Part shown: in pieces, positions 1 through 9,184 of the stretch | How the letters are laid out: each line of letters opens with the position of its first letter | Position numbering within the stretch: the first letter of the stretch is position 1 | Assembly: GCA_002435755.1 (NCBI GenBank) | Contig: DIYH01000011.1 | Location: forward strand, 1 to 64,000 | Direction of reading: 5' to 3' | Length of the DNA: 64,000 nt | Origin: Flammeovirgaceae bacterium UBA6059 | Lineage (GTDB): Bacteria > Bacteroidota > Bacteroidia > Cytophagales > Cyclobacteriaceae | The notes under the pieces: generated by a model | Seen by the model: only the letters and a program-made list of their open reading frames with translations | Database searches by the model: none | What the model was told of the DNA's origin: nothing | Position numbers and translations under genes: made by a program

Positions 1-16
1 CCTTTTTGTTTGAGAC

Positions 17-2404
17 CTACTCGTTTCTTAAAGCATAAGCCGGATTGGAGCGGGCCGTACGCAGGGCATGAAATATCACGGTAAGCATTGATATAGCAAT
101 ACCAACGATCCCTGTTAGTACATAGACATCCCAACCAATAACTATGTGGTAGGCAAAGTTTTCAAGCCATTGATTCATGACATACCAAGCGATAGGGAAG
201 GCAAACAGATTGGCGATGATAACTAACTTCAGAAAATCCCATGAGAGTAACCTTATCAGAAGCATCTCGGATGCACCAAGCACCTTGCGAATTCCTATTT
301 CTTTAGTCCTTTTTTCTACAACGTAAGTGGTGAGTCCAAACAATCCAAGACATCCAATGATCAAAGAAAGAATAGTAAAGAGGATCAACACGTTACCGGT
401 TCTCCGCTCATTTTCATAAAGGCTGTTAAGCTCATCATCCAGAAACGATAATTCAAAAGGGCTATTTGGATTTAGTGCTTCCCATTCAGTTTGAAGTCGT
501 TGAACGGTATTTGACAAACTACCAGAATTTATCTTGACGTACATCACTTGTGCATCCTCAGGTTTCAACCACAGGGCTATCGGCTCTATCTCTCTTTTCA
601 GTGAGTTGAAGTGGAAGTCCTTAACAATGCCAACGATGCGACCAAACTGTCCAAAACCTACGTCAAACTTGGTGGCCAATGCCTCTTCTGGCGTCCAGCT
701 CATTTCATGAAGGAGACTTTCGTTGATCAGGAATTGTAATGTCGAGTCACCTGTAGACCTTCGATAGCCTTCGCCAGCTATGATCTGCAGGTCCAAGGTC
801 TCAAAGAGGTCTTCATCCGAGGTAAATCCAAAGCAGTTGAGCCTCAAGCTCTCATCCATCCCCTCTCCCAGGCAACCATAGCCAGCTACCACAGATCCCA
901 TCACTTCTGACCCAAGTGCCACGTTTGTTACTTCAGCCTGCTGTAGAAAAGTGGTCTTAACAAGTTCCATATTGTTCTTTGCCTCCCTACCGGAAATAGG
1001 TACAATAGCAACAGCTTCACTTGTAAAACCCATCTTCTTCTCCGAAGTGTATTGCATTTGTTGATAAACCACGAGTACACCCATGATCAAACTGGCGGCT
1101 ATGAAAAACTGGCCCGTGACCAGTACCTTTCTAAATTGATTCCCTGCTTTTCCGGATTTGAAACCTCCTTTAAGAACCACCACAGGCATGAATGAAGAAA
1201 GAAATATTGCTGGATAGCTACCTGAGATCAGTGCCACCAAAAAGACACCAAACAGTAGCCCAAAGATTGAACCAAACGAGTAAATGTTAAGGTCTATGTT
1301 CTGATCGGCTAACTCGTTGAAGTAAGGCAAAGACAGCTCAGCAATACCTACAGCCAATATGCCAGCTATTAAGGTGATGATAAGCGTTTCTCCATAAAAC
1401 TGATAGATCAACTGCTTCTGCAAAGCACCCATCACCTTTCTAATCCCAACCTCTCGGGCCCTTTTTTCAGATTTCGCGGTGGTCAGGTTGATATAATTAA
1501 TACAAGCAATGATCAATATGAATATCCCAATGATGGCAAAGGAATAATTGCTCGCGCGACTTGATCGCTTCCCAAAATCCGCACGTACATCCTGGGCCAG
1601 ATATACTTCATCAAGAGGTTGTAATTCGTATGTGATATCCATCATACGATCATCGCCAAACGCCTCCTGAAATTTCATTTCCACGTACTCATTTGTTTTT
1701 CTAATGAGCTCGTCCCGATCACTTGCAGCGCCTAATTCTAGATATGTATAATAGTTCATCGGGAACCAGGCCTCATTCACATTGTTCTTGAAGGAGTGGA
1801 ATGACATCAAAACGTTGAAGTCAAGTGTCGTATTACTAGGTAGGTCTGCTATGACTCCTGTGACAGTCACATCGTAGCTGTTGTTGACTCGTATTTCCTT
1901 CCCGATAGGGTATTCTTCTCCGAAATACTTCCTGGCCGTACTTTCGGTCATGATACATGTCATCGGATCCGTGAGTGCCTTCTCTGGCTCTCCCAAAAGA
2001 AACTCGAACGTAAACATTTGCAAGAATGACTGGTCGGCCATCGCAAACGCTGACTCGTTCAGAATCTTTTCTTCATACTTCACCACCAGGGCACGAAAGC
2101 CACCGATATTGAAGAATCTTGAAAACTCCTCTACTTCAGGAAACTCTCGTTTCAAACTTGGACCGATGATGTTCGCAGTAACAGCCAGTTTTTGAAGCTG
2201 GTCTCCTTGCTCTGCAACACTCAAGAGGCGTACAATACGATCTCGCTTCTCATGGGACGACTCATAGCTGAACTCATGTGAGACAAAGTTGAGAATCAAG
2301 ATACAGCATGCTATGCCAAAGCTAAGACCAAGCAAATTGATAAATGAAAAAAACTTGTTCCTAAGGAAATTGCGGTAGGCGATAGTGATGAAGTTCCTGA
2401 TCAT
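17..2404 (-). CDS. MacB/FtsX-type ABC transporter permease
   Basis: 795-residue inner membrane protein with the architecture of Bacteroidota MacB-like permeases: an N-terminal membrane segment (about residues 19-41), a large periplasmic domain (about 45-270), three membrane segments (about 285-410), then a second periplasmic domain and three C-terminal membrane segments (about 680-790). The FtsX signature occurs twice, as EVGIRKVMGA in the middle and EIGIRKVLGA near the C-terminus, so it is a fused double permease. The family couples an ATPase to envelope work such as peptide or lipoprotein export; no ATPase gene is adjacent, so it probably relies on one elsewhere. The substrate cannot be read from sequence. 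A palindrome lies about 95 bp upstream of its start. Confidence 0.9.
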   Translation of the reverse strand: MIRNFITIAYRNFLRNKFFSFINLLGLSFGIACCILILNFVSHEFSYESSHEKRDRIVRLLSVAEQGDQLQKLAVTANIIGPSLKREFPEVEEFSRFFNIGGFRALVVKYEEKILNESAFAMADQSFLQMFTFEFLLGEPEKALTDPMTCIMTESTARKYFGEEYPIGKEIRVNNSYDVTVTGVIADLPSNTTLDFNVLMSFHSFKNNVNEAWFPMNYYTYLELGAASDRDELIRKTNEYVEMKFQEAFGDDRMMDITYELQPLDEVYLAQDVRADFGKRSSRASNYSFAIIGIFILIIACINYINLTTAKSEKRAREVGIRKVMGALQKQLIYQFYGETLIITLIAGILAVGIAELSLPYFNELADQNIDLNIYSFGSIFGLLFGVFLVALISGSYPAIFLSSFMPVVVLKGGFKSGKAGNQFRKVLVTGQFFIAASLIMGVLVVYQQMQYTSEKKMGFTSEAVAIVPISGREAKNNMELVKTTFLQQAEVTNVALGSEVMGSVVAGYGCLGEGMDESLRLNCFGFTSDEDLFETLDLQIIAGEGYRRSTGDSTLQFLINESLLHEMSWTPEEALATKFDVGFGQFGRIVGIVKDFHFNSLKREIEPIALWLKPEDAQVMYVKINSGSLSNTVQRLQTEWEALNPNSPFELSFLDDELNSLYENERRTGNVLILFTILSLIIGCLGLFGLTTYVVEKRTKEIGIRKVLGASEMLLIRLLSWDFLKLVIIANLFAFPIAWYVMNQWLENFAYHIVIGWDVYVLTGIVGIAISMLTVIFHALRTARSNPAYALRNE

Positions 2405-2496
2405 ATAAATGAAGTTTTGACCTGGCTATCCAAAGGTCGTACCAAGAAAAAGACTCCTAAAATGGCCATAGAAGCATACCCTTAAAAAACGACCGA

Positions 2497-2506
2497 CCGC
2501 TAGCGG
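2497..2506. promoter_or_regulatory. 10-bp perfect palindrome upstream of permease
   Basis: CCGCTAGCGG is a perfect palindrome, and with flanking bases it extends imperfectly to GACCGCTAGCGGAC. It sits about 95 bp upstream of the permease start and 50 bp downstream of the hydrolase stop. Its position fits a repressor operator for the permease, but no regulator gene is near, so this is inference. Confidence 0.35.
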
Positions 2507-2556
2507 ACACCACTGTTCACTCAACGTCAAAAAACATCTCCGTTCAAGCACTTAAA

Positions 2557-3216
2557 TTATGAAGCCACCTGAGCGAGCACATCCCTGGTCACCTCATGCT
2601 TACCTTCGAAAACAGTAACTCGAGGTGCAATTCCTAAGAGCTCACTTACTTTCTCAGTTTGCGCTTCCACAGTCTTTTGGCTAAAGAACTGGTCCTTGTC
2701 TCCTATCACGAGATCAACTCGCGCATCTTGATCAATAAAACACCAATCATCAGGGTGCTGTTCGTGTGGGGTACCTCCGGCCCAAAGGACTATCTGCTTG
2801 AAAGGTAACTGTTTGTACACTGCCAGACGACATATCATCGTGACGCCCTGAGAAAAGCCGAAGAGCCTTAGGTTCACTGCCGTCAGGTCCACGTCTTTCA
2901 AAAGTATTTCGAAAACACGATCAAAGTACTTGCACTGATTTTCAAGATCTGTCTCGCGGTTTTCCTTAGTCATCCAGGTCGCACCTACTTTGCCATAGTT
3001 GCCATCTGCATAAAATCTCGAGAGACCCTGAGGTGCTATGATATAGTTCTTTGATGCATCCAGAACATCAAACCGCTTGATAAAAAAACGAGCAAGCTGT
3101 CCATAGCCGTGACAGACTATCCAGACATTTTCGGTATGCTTATTCAATTCATTGAGGGTGTAAACAGGATGAGACGTAGTAATTGATAGATGGGTCTCTT
3201 GAATAGTGCTTTCCAT
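2557..3216 (-). CDS. alpha/beta hydrolase, carboxylesterase/phospholipase-like
   Basis: 219-residue cytosolic protein without signal peptide. It has the nucleophile elbow GFSQG with Ser122, an oxyanion-type HGYGQ at 36-40, an acid candidate in IGDKD (about 172-174) and a catalytic His in GKHEV near the C-terminus, matching the abhydrolase_2 (carboxylesterase / acyl-thioesterase) family in length and order. The substrate is unknown. It stands alone, divergent from the decarboxylase gene at 3355. Confidence 0.8.
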   Translation of the reverse strand: MESTIQETHLSITTSHPVYTLNELNKHTENVWIVCHGYGQLARFFIKRFDVLDASKNYIIAPQGLSRFYADGNYGKVGATWMTKENRETDLENQCKYFDRVFEILLKDVDLTAVNLRLFGFSQGVTMICRLAVYKQLPFKQIVLWAGGTPHEQHPDDWCFIDQDARVDLVIGDKDQFFSQKTVEAQTEKVSELLGIAPRVTVFEGKHEVTRDVLAQVAS

Positions 3217-3342
3217 AATTAGATTGAAATCTAGTACAACCTTACCGGATAAAAAATTGACCTAAAAGAGCCATCAATTCCTCAACCCAAAAGAAAAAAG
3301 AACACTTAGTGGAGCTGGCTACTATTTTCAATTACCTAATTA

Positions 3343-3350
3343 TAGATTTG
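3343..3350 (+). promoter_or_regulatory. -7 promoter element TAGATTTG
   Basis: Perfect match to the Bacteroidota -7 consensus TAnnTTTG, ending only 4 bases before the decarboxylase ATG. No clear -33 TTG is seen. If used, transcription would begin at or next to the start codon, giving a leaderless or nearly leaderless mRNA. Confidence 0.5.
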
Positions 3351-3354
3351 GCCC

Positions 3355-4779
3355 ATGATCGATAAGGAGCAATTCAAAAAGCATGGACATCAGCTCATTG
3401 ACTGGATGGCCGATTACATAGAAAACGTAGACCAATACCCCGTCAAGTCTCAGGTAGAGCCTGGAGATATCAAATCACAACTACCAGACCAGGCTCCCAA
3501 TCAAGCCGAGCGGTTTAGTGAAGTATGGTCTGACTTCCAGAAGATCATTCTTCCCGGTGTTACCCACTGGCAAAACCCGAACTTCCATGCCTACTTCCCT
3601 GCTAATAACAGTTATCCCTCGATCTTGGCTGAGATGATCATGACGACCATGGGGGCCCAGTGCATGATTTGGGAGACCTCACCTGCTGCTGCTGAACTTG
3701 AGGAACAGGTGCTTGGCTGGCTCGCCCTTGAAATGGCAATCCCGTCAAACTGGTCTGGAGTTATTCAGGATACTGCCTCTACAGCTACCCTTGCCGCCAT
3801 ACTGACAGCTCGTGAGAAAGCTTCGGATTTCAACATCAATAAACAAGGGTTCGATACAGCTCATAAGTTCAGGGTTTATTGCTCTACTGAGACTCATAGT
3901 AGCATCGACAAGGCCGTGAGGATAGCAGGTCTTGGGAGTGACAACCTGGTCAAGGTCCCAGTAGATGACAAACTAGCTATGGACACATCTGCCCTCCATA
4001 CAATCATTAAAAAGGACATGACCAACGGATACCTACCGATCTGCGTGGTGAGTGCTTTAGGCACGACCGGCACAGTTGCCATTGATGATGTCAAAACCAT
4101 AACCGCTATCTGTAAGGAACATCACATCTGGCACCACATTGATGCAGCATATGCCGGTACTGCATTGCTCCTACCGGAATATCATCACTGGATCGAAGGC
4201 ATTGAAGATGCTGACAGTTTCGTTTTCAATCCTCACAAGTGGATGTTTACCAACTTCGACTGCACTGCTTACTACGTTAAAGATAAAGAAGCACTCATCA
4301 GGACCTTTGAGATCCTACCGGAATATCTAAAAACGGGAAGCAGAGGCGTAGTAAATGATTACCGGGATTGGGGGGTGCCATTGGGACGCAGGTTTAGAGC
4401 ACTTAAACTATGGTTTGTAATCCGTGGCTTTGGGGTAAAGGGATTGCGCAACAAACTCAGACATCACATTGCGCTAGCTGATTGGTTTCATGAGCAAATC
4501 TCCGACAATGCCGACTTTGAGGTCGTCACTCCAAAAGTCATTAACATGGTGGTATTTAGATATGCGCCTACCGGAATAGCTGAATCGGAACTGGACCGCC
4601 TGAATGAGGCACTCGTCAAACAACTCAATGCTACAGGGAAAATCTTTATTTCACATACCAAAGTGAAGGGGAGGTATGCTATCAGAATGCCTATCGGACA
4701 GACCAATGTAGAGCAGCATCATATCGCTTCCTCATGGGATTTGATTTGTAGAACTGCCATGGAGTTATCAAGTTCTTAA
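3355..4779 (+). CDS. PLP-dependent aromatic L-amino acid decarboxylase family
   Basis: 474 residues, the normal length for group II PLP decarboxylases (aromatic amino acid, tryptophan or tyrosine decarboxylases). The PLP lysine is Lys295 in NPHKW, preceded by the cofactor-binding Asp263 in HIDAAYAG and by a TETHSS motif (about 180-185). This group converts amino acids such as Trp, Phe, Tyr or DOPA to amines; the exact substrate is not determined by these motifs. It is monocistronic and its stop overlaps the convergent gene by 4 bases. Three copies of the dispersed motif CCTACCGGAA lie inside it. Confidence 0.88.
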   Translation: MIDKEQFKKHGHQLIDWMADYIENVDQYPVKSQVEPGDIKSQLPDQAPNQAERFSEVWSDFQKIILPGVTHWQNPNFHAYFPANNSYPSILAEMIMTTMGAQCMIWETSPAAAELEEQVLGWLALEMAIPSNWSGVIQDTASTATLAAILTAREKASDFNINKQGFDTAHKFRVYCSTETHSSIDKAVRIAGLGSDNLVKVPVDDKLAMDTSALHTIIKKDMTNGYLPICVVSALGTTGTVAIDDVKTITAICKEHHIWHHIDAAYAGTALLLPEYHHWIEGIEDADSFVFNPHKWMFTNFDCTAYYVKDKEALIRTFEILPEYLKTGSRGVVNDYRDWGVPLGRRFRALKLWFVIRGFGVKGLRNKLRHHIALADWFHEQISDNADFEVVTPKVINMVVFRYAPTGIAESELDRLNEALVKQLNATGKIFISHTKVKGRYAIRMPIGQTNVEQHHIASSWDLICRTAMELSSS

Positions 4780-5393
4780 AACATATAGCGAATACTAAAA
4801 CCACTTGCAGAAATATTCACATGCTGCAACAGGTCAAGTAGTTCCCGACTATTTGATTTATGGATGGCATAAAAAATCGCATCGAATACCAAAAGAAAGG
4901 TCCCTTGGAGTATGATCGCTCTACCAAACCCATGAAGCCTATCAGCATTCTTATCAATGTTCAAAGAACGTTCTTTCATGTATAATCCACCAAGTATGTA
5001 TCCCACATCCAACGCAGCATTGACAAGTAGTATCTTCTCGATACTCTGTTGTTCTTGCAAAGAAGAAAGTGCATCAAAAGTAGATGGGTCGTCAGAAGCT
5101 GCATTATAGTATCCAAACCCAGCAATCGCGAGATTCACTACATTCCACCAAGTGTTCATCTGATAGAAGTATTTATCGCTTCCATTGGTTTTACTACCAA
5201 GAATAGGGTTTAATATAATGTTACCAGCAGCCCAGCTACCAAGTACTATCATTCCTGTTTTGTTGATATCTAATCTACTCTCATTAAATGCACCTAAGCT
5301 CTGAGCAAGTCCATCATAGGCACAAAAAAGGATCAGCAAAAAGACAAAAGCTCGAACTTGTACTCGATGGGAAACGGATCCAAAGTGGTTCAT
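4776..5393 (-). CDS. conserved membrane protein, possibly DUF6992 family
   Basis: 205 residues with an N-terminal hydrophobic segment resembling a signal peptide (about 13-31, ending in GLAQS) and further hydrophobic stretches (about 47-65, 85-100, 125-140, 165-185), so it is probably an exported or multi-pass membrane protein. The phrase KTGMIVLGSWAAGNI recalls a Bacteroidota family I believe is DUF6992, but I am not certain. No catalytic motif is visible. It follows the LysE-type gene on the same strand after 57 bases and may be cotranscribed. Confidence 0.6.
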   Translation of the reverse strand: MNHFGSVSHRVQVRAFVFLLILFCAYDGLAQSLGAFNESRLDINKTGMIVLGSWAAGNIILNPILGSKTNGSDKYFYQMNTWWNVVNLAIAGFGYYNAASDDPSTFDALSSLQEQQSIEKILLVNAALDVGYILGGLYMKERSLNIDKNADRLHGFGRAIILQGTFLLVFDAIFYAIHKSNSRELLDLLQHVNISASGFSIRYMF

Positions 5394-5450
5394 TGTAAAA
5401 TATCAAACTGCAGCAAATACTAATTGTTGATTTGCCATGTGTGAGTAGGA

Positions 5451-6059
5451 CTATTTGATCGTTTCGTAAAATAGTTGAAAGCTGAAAAGGATCAGTGCTA
5501 CCCCTACAATGCGATTGATCAGAGTGATGCGCTTCAAGGTGATCCAAACTCTTAAACGGTTGGCTAAGAAACTCTTAAGTAGGTCAGAGCTAAGTATCAT
5601 GACGAGCATCCCAGCTATAAATAAATACTGGTCTAATCCAATATATCCCCAATTGGCTGAAGACATACCAACAATTCCCATCCAAAAAATAATAACGAAA
5701 GGATTAATCCCATTGATAAGTACACCTTTAACAAAATACTTGCTTAACGGTCCTTGTTCACTATCATCGGAGATGGTTTTCAACTGAGGTTTCCTAATGA
5801 CAGAAGTGACACCAAACACAAAAAGCAGTATACCTCCAACCAGAGCTAGCCACCAACGAAAGGTGTCATTTTCAATAAGACTGGACAGGCCAAGTGTAGC
5901 CATGGTGGCATAGCTGATATCACAGATCGATATACCAGCAGCAGTCATTGCCCCTGCGGCAAACCCTCTCGAAAGGCTGGACTGTAATATAGCAAAGAAG
6001 GTAGGGCCTATTGTAAAGACGAACAAGGCACCAAAAGCTGCTCCGTGCAACAGGCTCAT
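5451..6059 (-). CDS. LysE/RhtB-family exporter
   Basis: Multi-pass inner membrane protein of about 202 residues, typical for the LysE/RhtB amino acid exporter family, with the hallmark N-terminal GAAFGALFVFTIGPTFF and about six hydrophobic segments. I chose the ATG at 6059 rather than a longer in-frame start at 6107, because it forms a 4-base ATGA overlap with the stop of the upstream GH3-family gene and removes an unlike-family polar extension. The overlap suggests translational coupling. The exported solute is unknown; pairing with an amino-acid-conjugating type enzyme is suggestive only. Confidence 0.8.
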   Translation of the reverse strand: MSLLHGAAFGALFVFTIGPTFFAILQSSLSRGFAAGAMTAAGISICDISYATMATLGLSSLIENDTFRWWLALVGGILLFVFGVTSVIRKPQLKTISDDSEQGPLSKYFVKGVLINGINPFVIIFWMGIVGMSSANWGYIGLDQYLFIAGMLVMILSSDLLKSFLANRLRVWITLKRITLINRIVGVALILFSFQLFYETIK

Positions 6060-7621
6060 ACGAGTTGCAATTCTTTGTGACTCTGAGTGACGAGAAATGA
6101 TTCCCAAGAGGAGAGTTTTTCCTTTTTAAGGACCCTTGGAAACTTGTTTTGGCCTCCCTCCTTACCTTGTACTTTCATCCAGTCAAAGAACACTTGAGTA
6201 GGTAGCACCTGCACTTTTATCTCTGCCAGCGCATGTGCCCTTTCCGTAGCATAGTCATCATTTAATTGCTTGAGTGTCTCATCGAGTGCTACTGTCAACG
6301 CTGGCTCTGACACACTATCATTTGTACCTACGTACCACTGATGAGCAAAAGTAGCTCCTCGAGAATGTCCTGATACTGTAAACTCAGTTACCTGTATGTC
6401 AAGTTGGTCTGCTACAATCTCTATTGCTTTGTTCATATTGTCTAATGACAAATGTTCTCCACAGAGGCTCAGAAAATGTTTGATTCTCCCGGTGATCACT
6501 ATTTCGGCCTTGTCCTTAGATATAATCTTGACAGTGTCACCAATGAGGTATCTCCAAGCTCCCGCGTTCGTAGAGATCAACAAGGCATATTCCTTATTGT
6601 TTTCTACCTCGTCGATCTTGAGTACCTCTGCCTCGGGCTTTAAGTCACCATTTGAGTCGAAGTTGTCCTCATTAAATGGGACAAACTCGTAGAAGATACC
6701 ATTGTTGAGCACCAGCTTCATATGGCGCACGCCAGGTGTATCCTGAAATGCCAGGAAACCCTCTGATGCAAGATAAGTCTCCATATAGTGAAGCGGCCGC
6801 CCTAAGTATTCAGTAAAGCTCCTCTTGTATGGTTCAAAAGAAACCCCTCCGTGAACGAACAGTGAGAGGTTAGGCCACATGTCATGAATACTATCCAGTT
6901 GGTAATAGGTGACGATCTTCTCAAGTAGCAATTGCAACCATGCCGGAACACCTACTATAATTCCTATGTCCCACTCCGGTGCTTTCCTTGTGATCTCATC
7001 CAGCTTCTCCGACCAATTGGTAGTTCGAGCTATTTTCCTACCAGGTTTATAATGGTGTTGAAACCAAAAAGGAATCTGAGAAGCCGTAATGCCGCTCAAG
7101 TCGCCTTCAAAATATCTACCATTTTTACGCAGATTGGTACTACCACCAAGCATCAGTATACCCTTTGTGTACAATTCATCAGGTACGTCATACTTCGAAA
7201 GTGTCAGTATCTGACGAACACTTGTCTTCTGCATAGACTTGAGCATCTCGCTGGTCACTGGAATATACTTTGAAGAAGCACCCGATGTACCACTGCTCAA
7301 AGCAAAGTAGTTCACCTTACCAGGCCATGCTATATTGGAACTTCCCTCCCTCGACTTATACCACCATTCGTCGTAAATACGATCATAGTCGTAAATCGGG
7401 ACGTGTTCTTTGTAGCTATCATAAAAAGATTCGAGACTCGCAGAACGAAACGTCTTAAGGATATCAGCAAACTGATGTTGAACTCCTAACTGTGTATCAC
7501 AAGCTGCAATGAGTAGCTTCTTCAGCTCATTCTTTTGTAGTTCTATAGGTGAGGAAAAATCCTGCTCGAGAGACTCCCTGATCTTGATGCCTTTTTTTAG
7601 GAGCTTACCGATGATCGCCAT
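6056..7621 (-). CDS. GH3 auxin-responsive-promoter family protein
   Basis: 521-residue cytosolic protein of the GH3 family, adenylate-forming enzymes that in plants conjugate acyl acids to amino acids. Features: an ATP-binding type loop in SSGTSGASSKYIPVT (about 108-122), a YMETYLASEG segment and the GDTVKII...GRIKHFLSLCGEHL stretch near residues 360-390, which corresponds to the end of the adenylation domain. Bacterial members are common in Bacteroidota and functionally unassigned. It overlaps the LysE-type exporter by 4 bases, so the two are one unit. Confidence 0.85.
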   Translation of the reverse strand: MAIIGKLLKKGIKIRESLEQDFSSPIELQKNELKKLLIAACDTQLGVQHQFADILKTFRSASLESFYDSYKEHVPIYDYDRIYDEWWYKSREGSSNIAWPGKVNYFALSSGTSGASSKYIPVTSEMLKSMQKTSVRQILTLSKYDVPDELYTKGILMLGGSTNLRKNGRYFEGDLSGITASQIPFWFQHHYKPGRKIARTTNWSEKLDEITRKAPEWDIGIIVGVPAWLQLLLEKIVTYYQLDSIHDMWPNLSLFVHGGVSFEPYKRSFTEYLGRPLHYMETYLASEGFLAFQDTPGVRHMKLVLNNGIFYEFVPFNEDNFDSNGDLKPEAEVLKIDEVENNKEYALLISTNAGAWRYLIGDTVKIISKDKAEIVITGRIKHFLSLCGEHLSLDNMNKAIEIVADQLDIQVTEFTVSGHSRGATFAHQWYVGTNDSVSEPALTVALDETLKQLNDDYATERAHALAEIKVQVLPTQVFFDWMKVQGKEGGQNKFPRVLKKEKLSSWESFLVTQSHKELQLV

Positions 7622-7715
7622 AAACTAAAAATTAATAATACAAGTTACTTGCTGAGTAGGATCAGGTGATGATCCTTCGATCAAGTATTTGTTAATTTTA
7701 CGCCCTTCGCAAAGA

Positions 7716-8372
7716 ATGGATATGTCCTCTTCAATACAAAGCAATCTGGAAACAATACTGACCACTATTTCAGGGTACGAGTGTACACTGGTTGCAGTAA
7801 GCAAAACCAAACCTAACGAGCTTATATTGGAAGCTTATGATGCAGGTCAGCGCGACTTTGGAGAGAACAAAGTACAAGACCTGGTGGCCAAAGCAGAAGT
7901 ATTGCCGAAAGATATCAAGTGGCACATGATTGGACATCTTCAGCGAAATAAAGTAAAGTATATCGTGCCCTTCGTACACCTTATCCATGGTGTGGACTCA
8001 GAAAAACTACTCAAAGAGATCAATAAGCAGGCTTCTAAGATCGACCAGGTTATCAACTGTCTCCTTCAGGTGCATATCGCCAGTGAAGATAGCAAGTTCG
8101 GCTTTTCGGAAGATGAACTCAATGAGCTACTTGTCAGCGGCAGACTGAACGAATATGCTCATGTGAGCATAAAAGGTCTGATGGGCATGGCTACATTTAC
8201 CCAAAACATGGAACAAGTAGGAGAAGAGTTTGCCAGGCTTAAAAAAGTGTATGATCAATACGACATGCAAACTTTGAGCATGGGCATGAGCGGTGACTAT
8301 CTGCTGGCACTGGAAAAAGGTAGCAATATGATCCGTGTGGGCACGGCCATATTTGGAAAACGAAACTTATAG
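7716..8372 (+). CDS. YggS-family PLP homeostasis protein
   Basis: About 218 residues, standard length for the YggS/PROSC family of single-domain PLP-binding proteins that buffer vitamin B6 and affect amino acid pools. The PLP lysine is Lys30 in AVSKTKP; the family phrases FGENKVQDL, WHMIGHLQRNK and the C-terminal LSMGMSGDY...GSNMIRVGTAIFG are all present. Candidate starts are ATG at 7716 or 7722; an upstream TTG at 7689 adds residues not typical of the family. The DUF423 gene follows 1 base after its stop. Confidence 0.92.
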   Translation: MDMSSSIQSNLETILTTISGYECTLVAVSKTKPNELILEAYDAGQRDFGENKVQDLVAKAEVLPKDIKWHMIGHLQRNKVKYIVPFVHLIHGVDSEKLLKEINKQASKIDQVINCLLQVHIASEDSKFGFSEDELNELLVSGRLNEYAHVSIKGLMGMATFTQNMEQVGEEFARLKKVYDQYDMQTLSMGMSGDYLLALEKGSNMIRVGTAIFGKRNL

Positions 8373-8373
8373 C

Positions 8374-8745
8374 ATGCAAAAAATAGCTCTTATCCTGGGA
8401 TCAATTATGGCCTTTTTGGCGGTAGCTATAGGCGCCTTTGGTGCGCATGGTCTTCAATCACTTCTGGTAGCTAACGAGCGAACAGATACCTTTGAGACAG
8501 CCGTAAAGTATCACATGTACCATGCCCTTGCTTTGTTGATAACAGGACTTCTGATACCACATTACCCGACAAAGCTATTATCTTACAGCATATGGCTTTT
8601 TGCCACAGGTATTCTCATTTTTAGCGGTAGCCTTTACGCACTATCTCTCACTAATATCAGGGTACTGGGGGCCATTACGCCCATTGGAGGACTGTGCTTT
8701 CTGGTTGCATGGGCGCTGTTGATCACAGCATTTGTCAAGAGCTAA
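8374..8745 (+). CDS. DUF423 family small membrane protein
   Basis: About 123 residues with four hydrophobic segments and the family pattern AVAIGAFGAHGL near the N-terminus, FETAVKYHMYHALALL in the middle and GAITPIGGLCFLVAWALL near the C-terminus. It belongs to the DUF423 (YgdD-like) inner membrane family, whose function is not known. The ATG at 8374 is chosen because it lies just after the yggS stop; the longer reading frame begins inside yggS. Its stop overlaps the convergent DUF1573 gene. Confidence 0.88.
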   Translation: MQKIALILGSIMAFLAVAIGAFGAHGLQSLLVANERTDTFETAVKYHMYHALALLITGLLIPHYPTKLLSYSIWLFATGILIFSGSLYALSLTNIRVLGAITPIGGLCFLVAWALLITAFVKS

Positions 8746-9152
8746 TTGAAGCTACCCTTCGGAAGAATATTGGTCACAATCTTGACCCTCTCCTGACTGT
8801 TACTTGCGTTTGATACAATAGTGATCACTTTGTTTTGACGGCCCACTTTGCCAGTACTGTCAAAACTCACTGTGAGTTCCTTAGTCTCACCAGGCATGAT
8901 GGGTTTCTTAGTCCAGGCAGTAGCCGTACACCCACAGGTCACGATTACATTGGAAAGGATCAATGGTTCCGTACCCGAATTTTTGAATTCGAAAGTATGT
9001 TCAACCTTATCACCTTGATAGATATCACCAAAATCATGTTCAGCACTTGCAAACTCTATGTAAGGTCCTATTTTAAGCAGGGCACCTCCATCTTGCGCTG
9101 AAGCGATTTGGACTATTAACATGGCGGCTATCGCTAACACTACTCTCATCAT
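8742..9152 (-). CDS. DUF1573 domain exported protein
   Basis: 136 residues from the ATG at 9152 (a second ATG follows immediately), with a signal peptide ending near ASAQ and one DUF1573 domain, an immunoglobulin-like fold common in Bacteroidota envelopes. Visible signatures are the HDFGDIYQGDKVEHTFEFKN strand pair and the conserved TCGCT motif. The longer open frame reaches into the helicase gene and adds a non-signal-like extension, so I rejected it. Function unknown, probably periplasmic. Confidence 0.85.
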   Translation of the reverse strand: MMRVVLAIAAMLIVQIASAQDGGALLKIGPYIEFASAEHDFGDIYQGDKVEHTFEFKNSGTEPLILSNVIVTCGCTATAWTKKPIMPGETKELTVSFDSTGKVGRQNKVITIVSNASNSQERVKIVTNILPKGSFN

Positions 9153-9184
9153 CTTGTCATTTAGGCTACTAACGTAAAATAAGT

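Noticed and set aside
1881..2195. 104-codon forward frame within the permease gene.
   Set aside because: Shadow of the reverse-strand coding sequence, with no signals of its own.
5314..5547. 77-codon reverse frame near 5.4 kb.
   Set aside because: It straddles the ends of two genes on the same strand and has no family similarity; the gap before the LysE gene end is only 57 bases.
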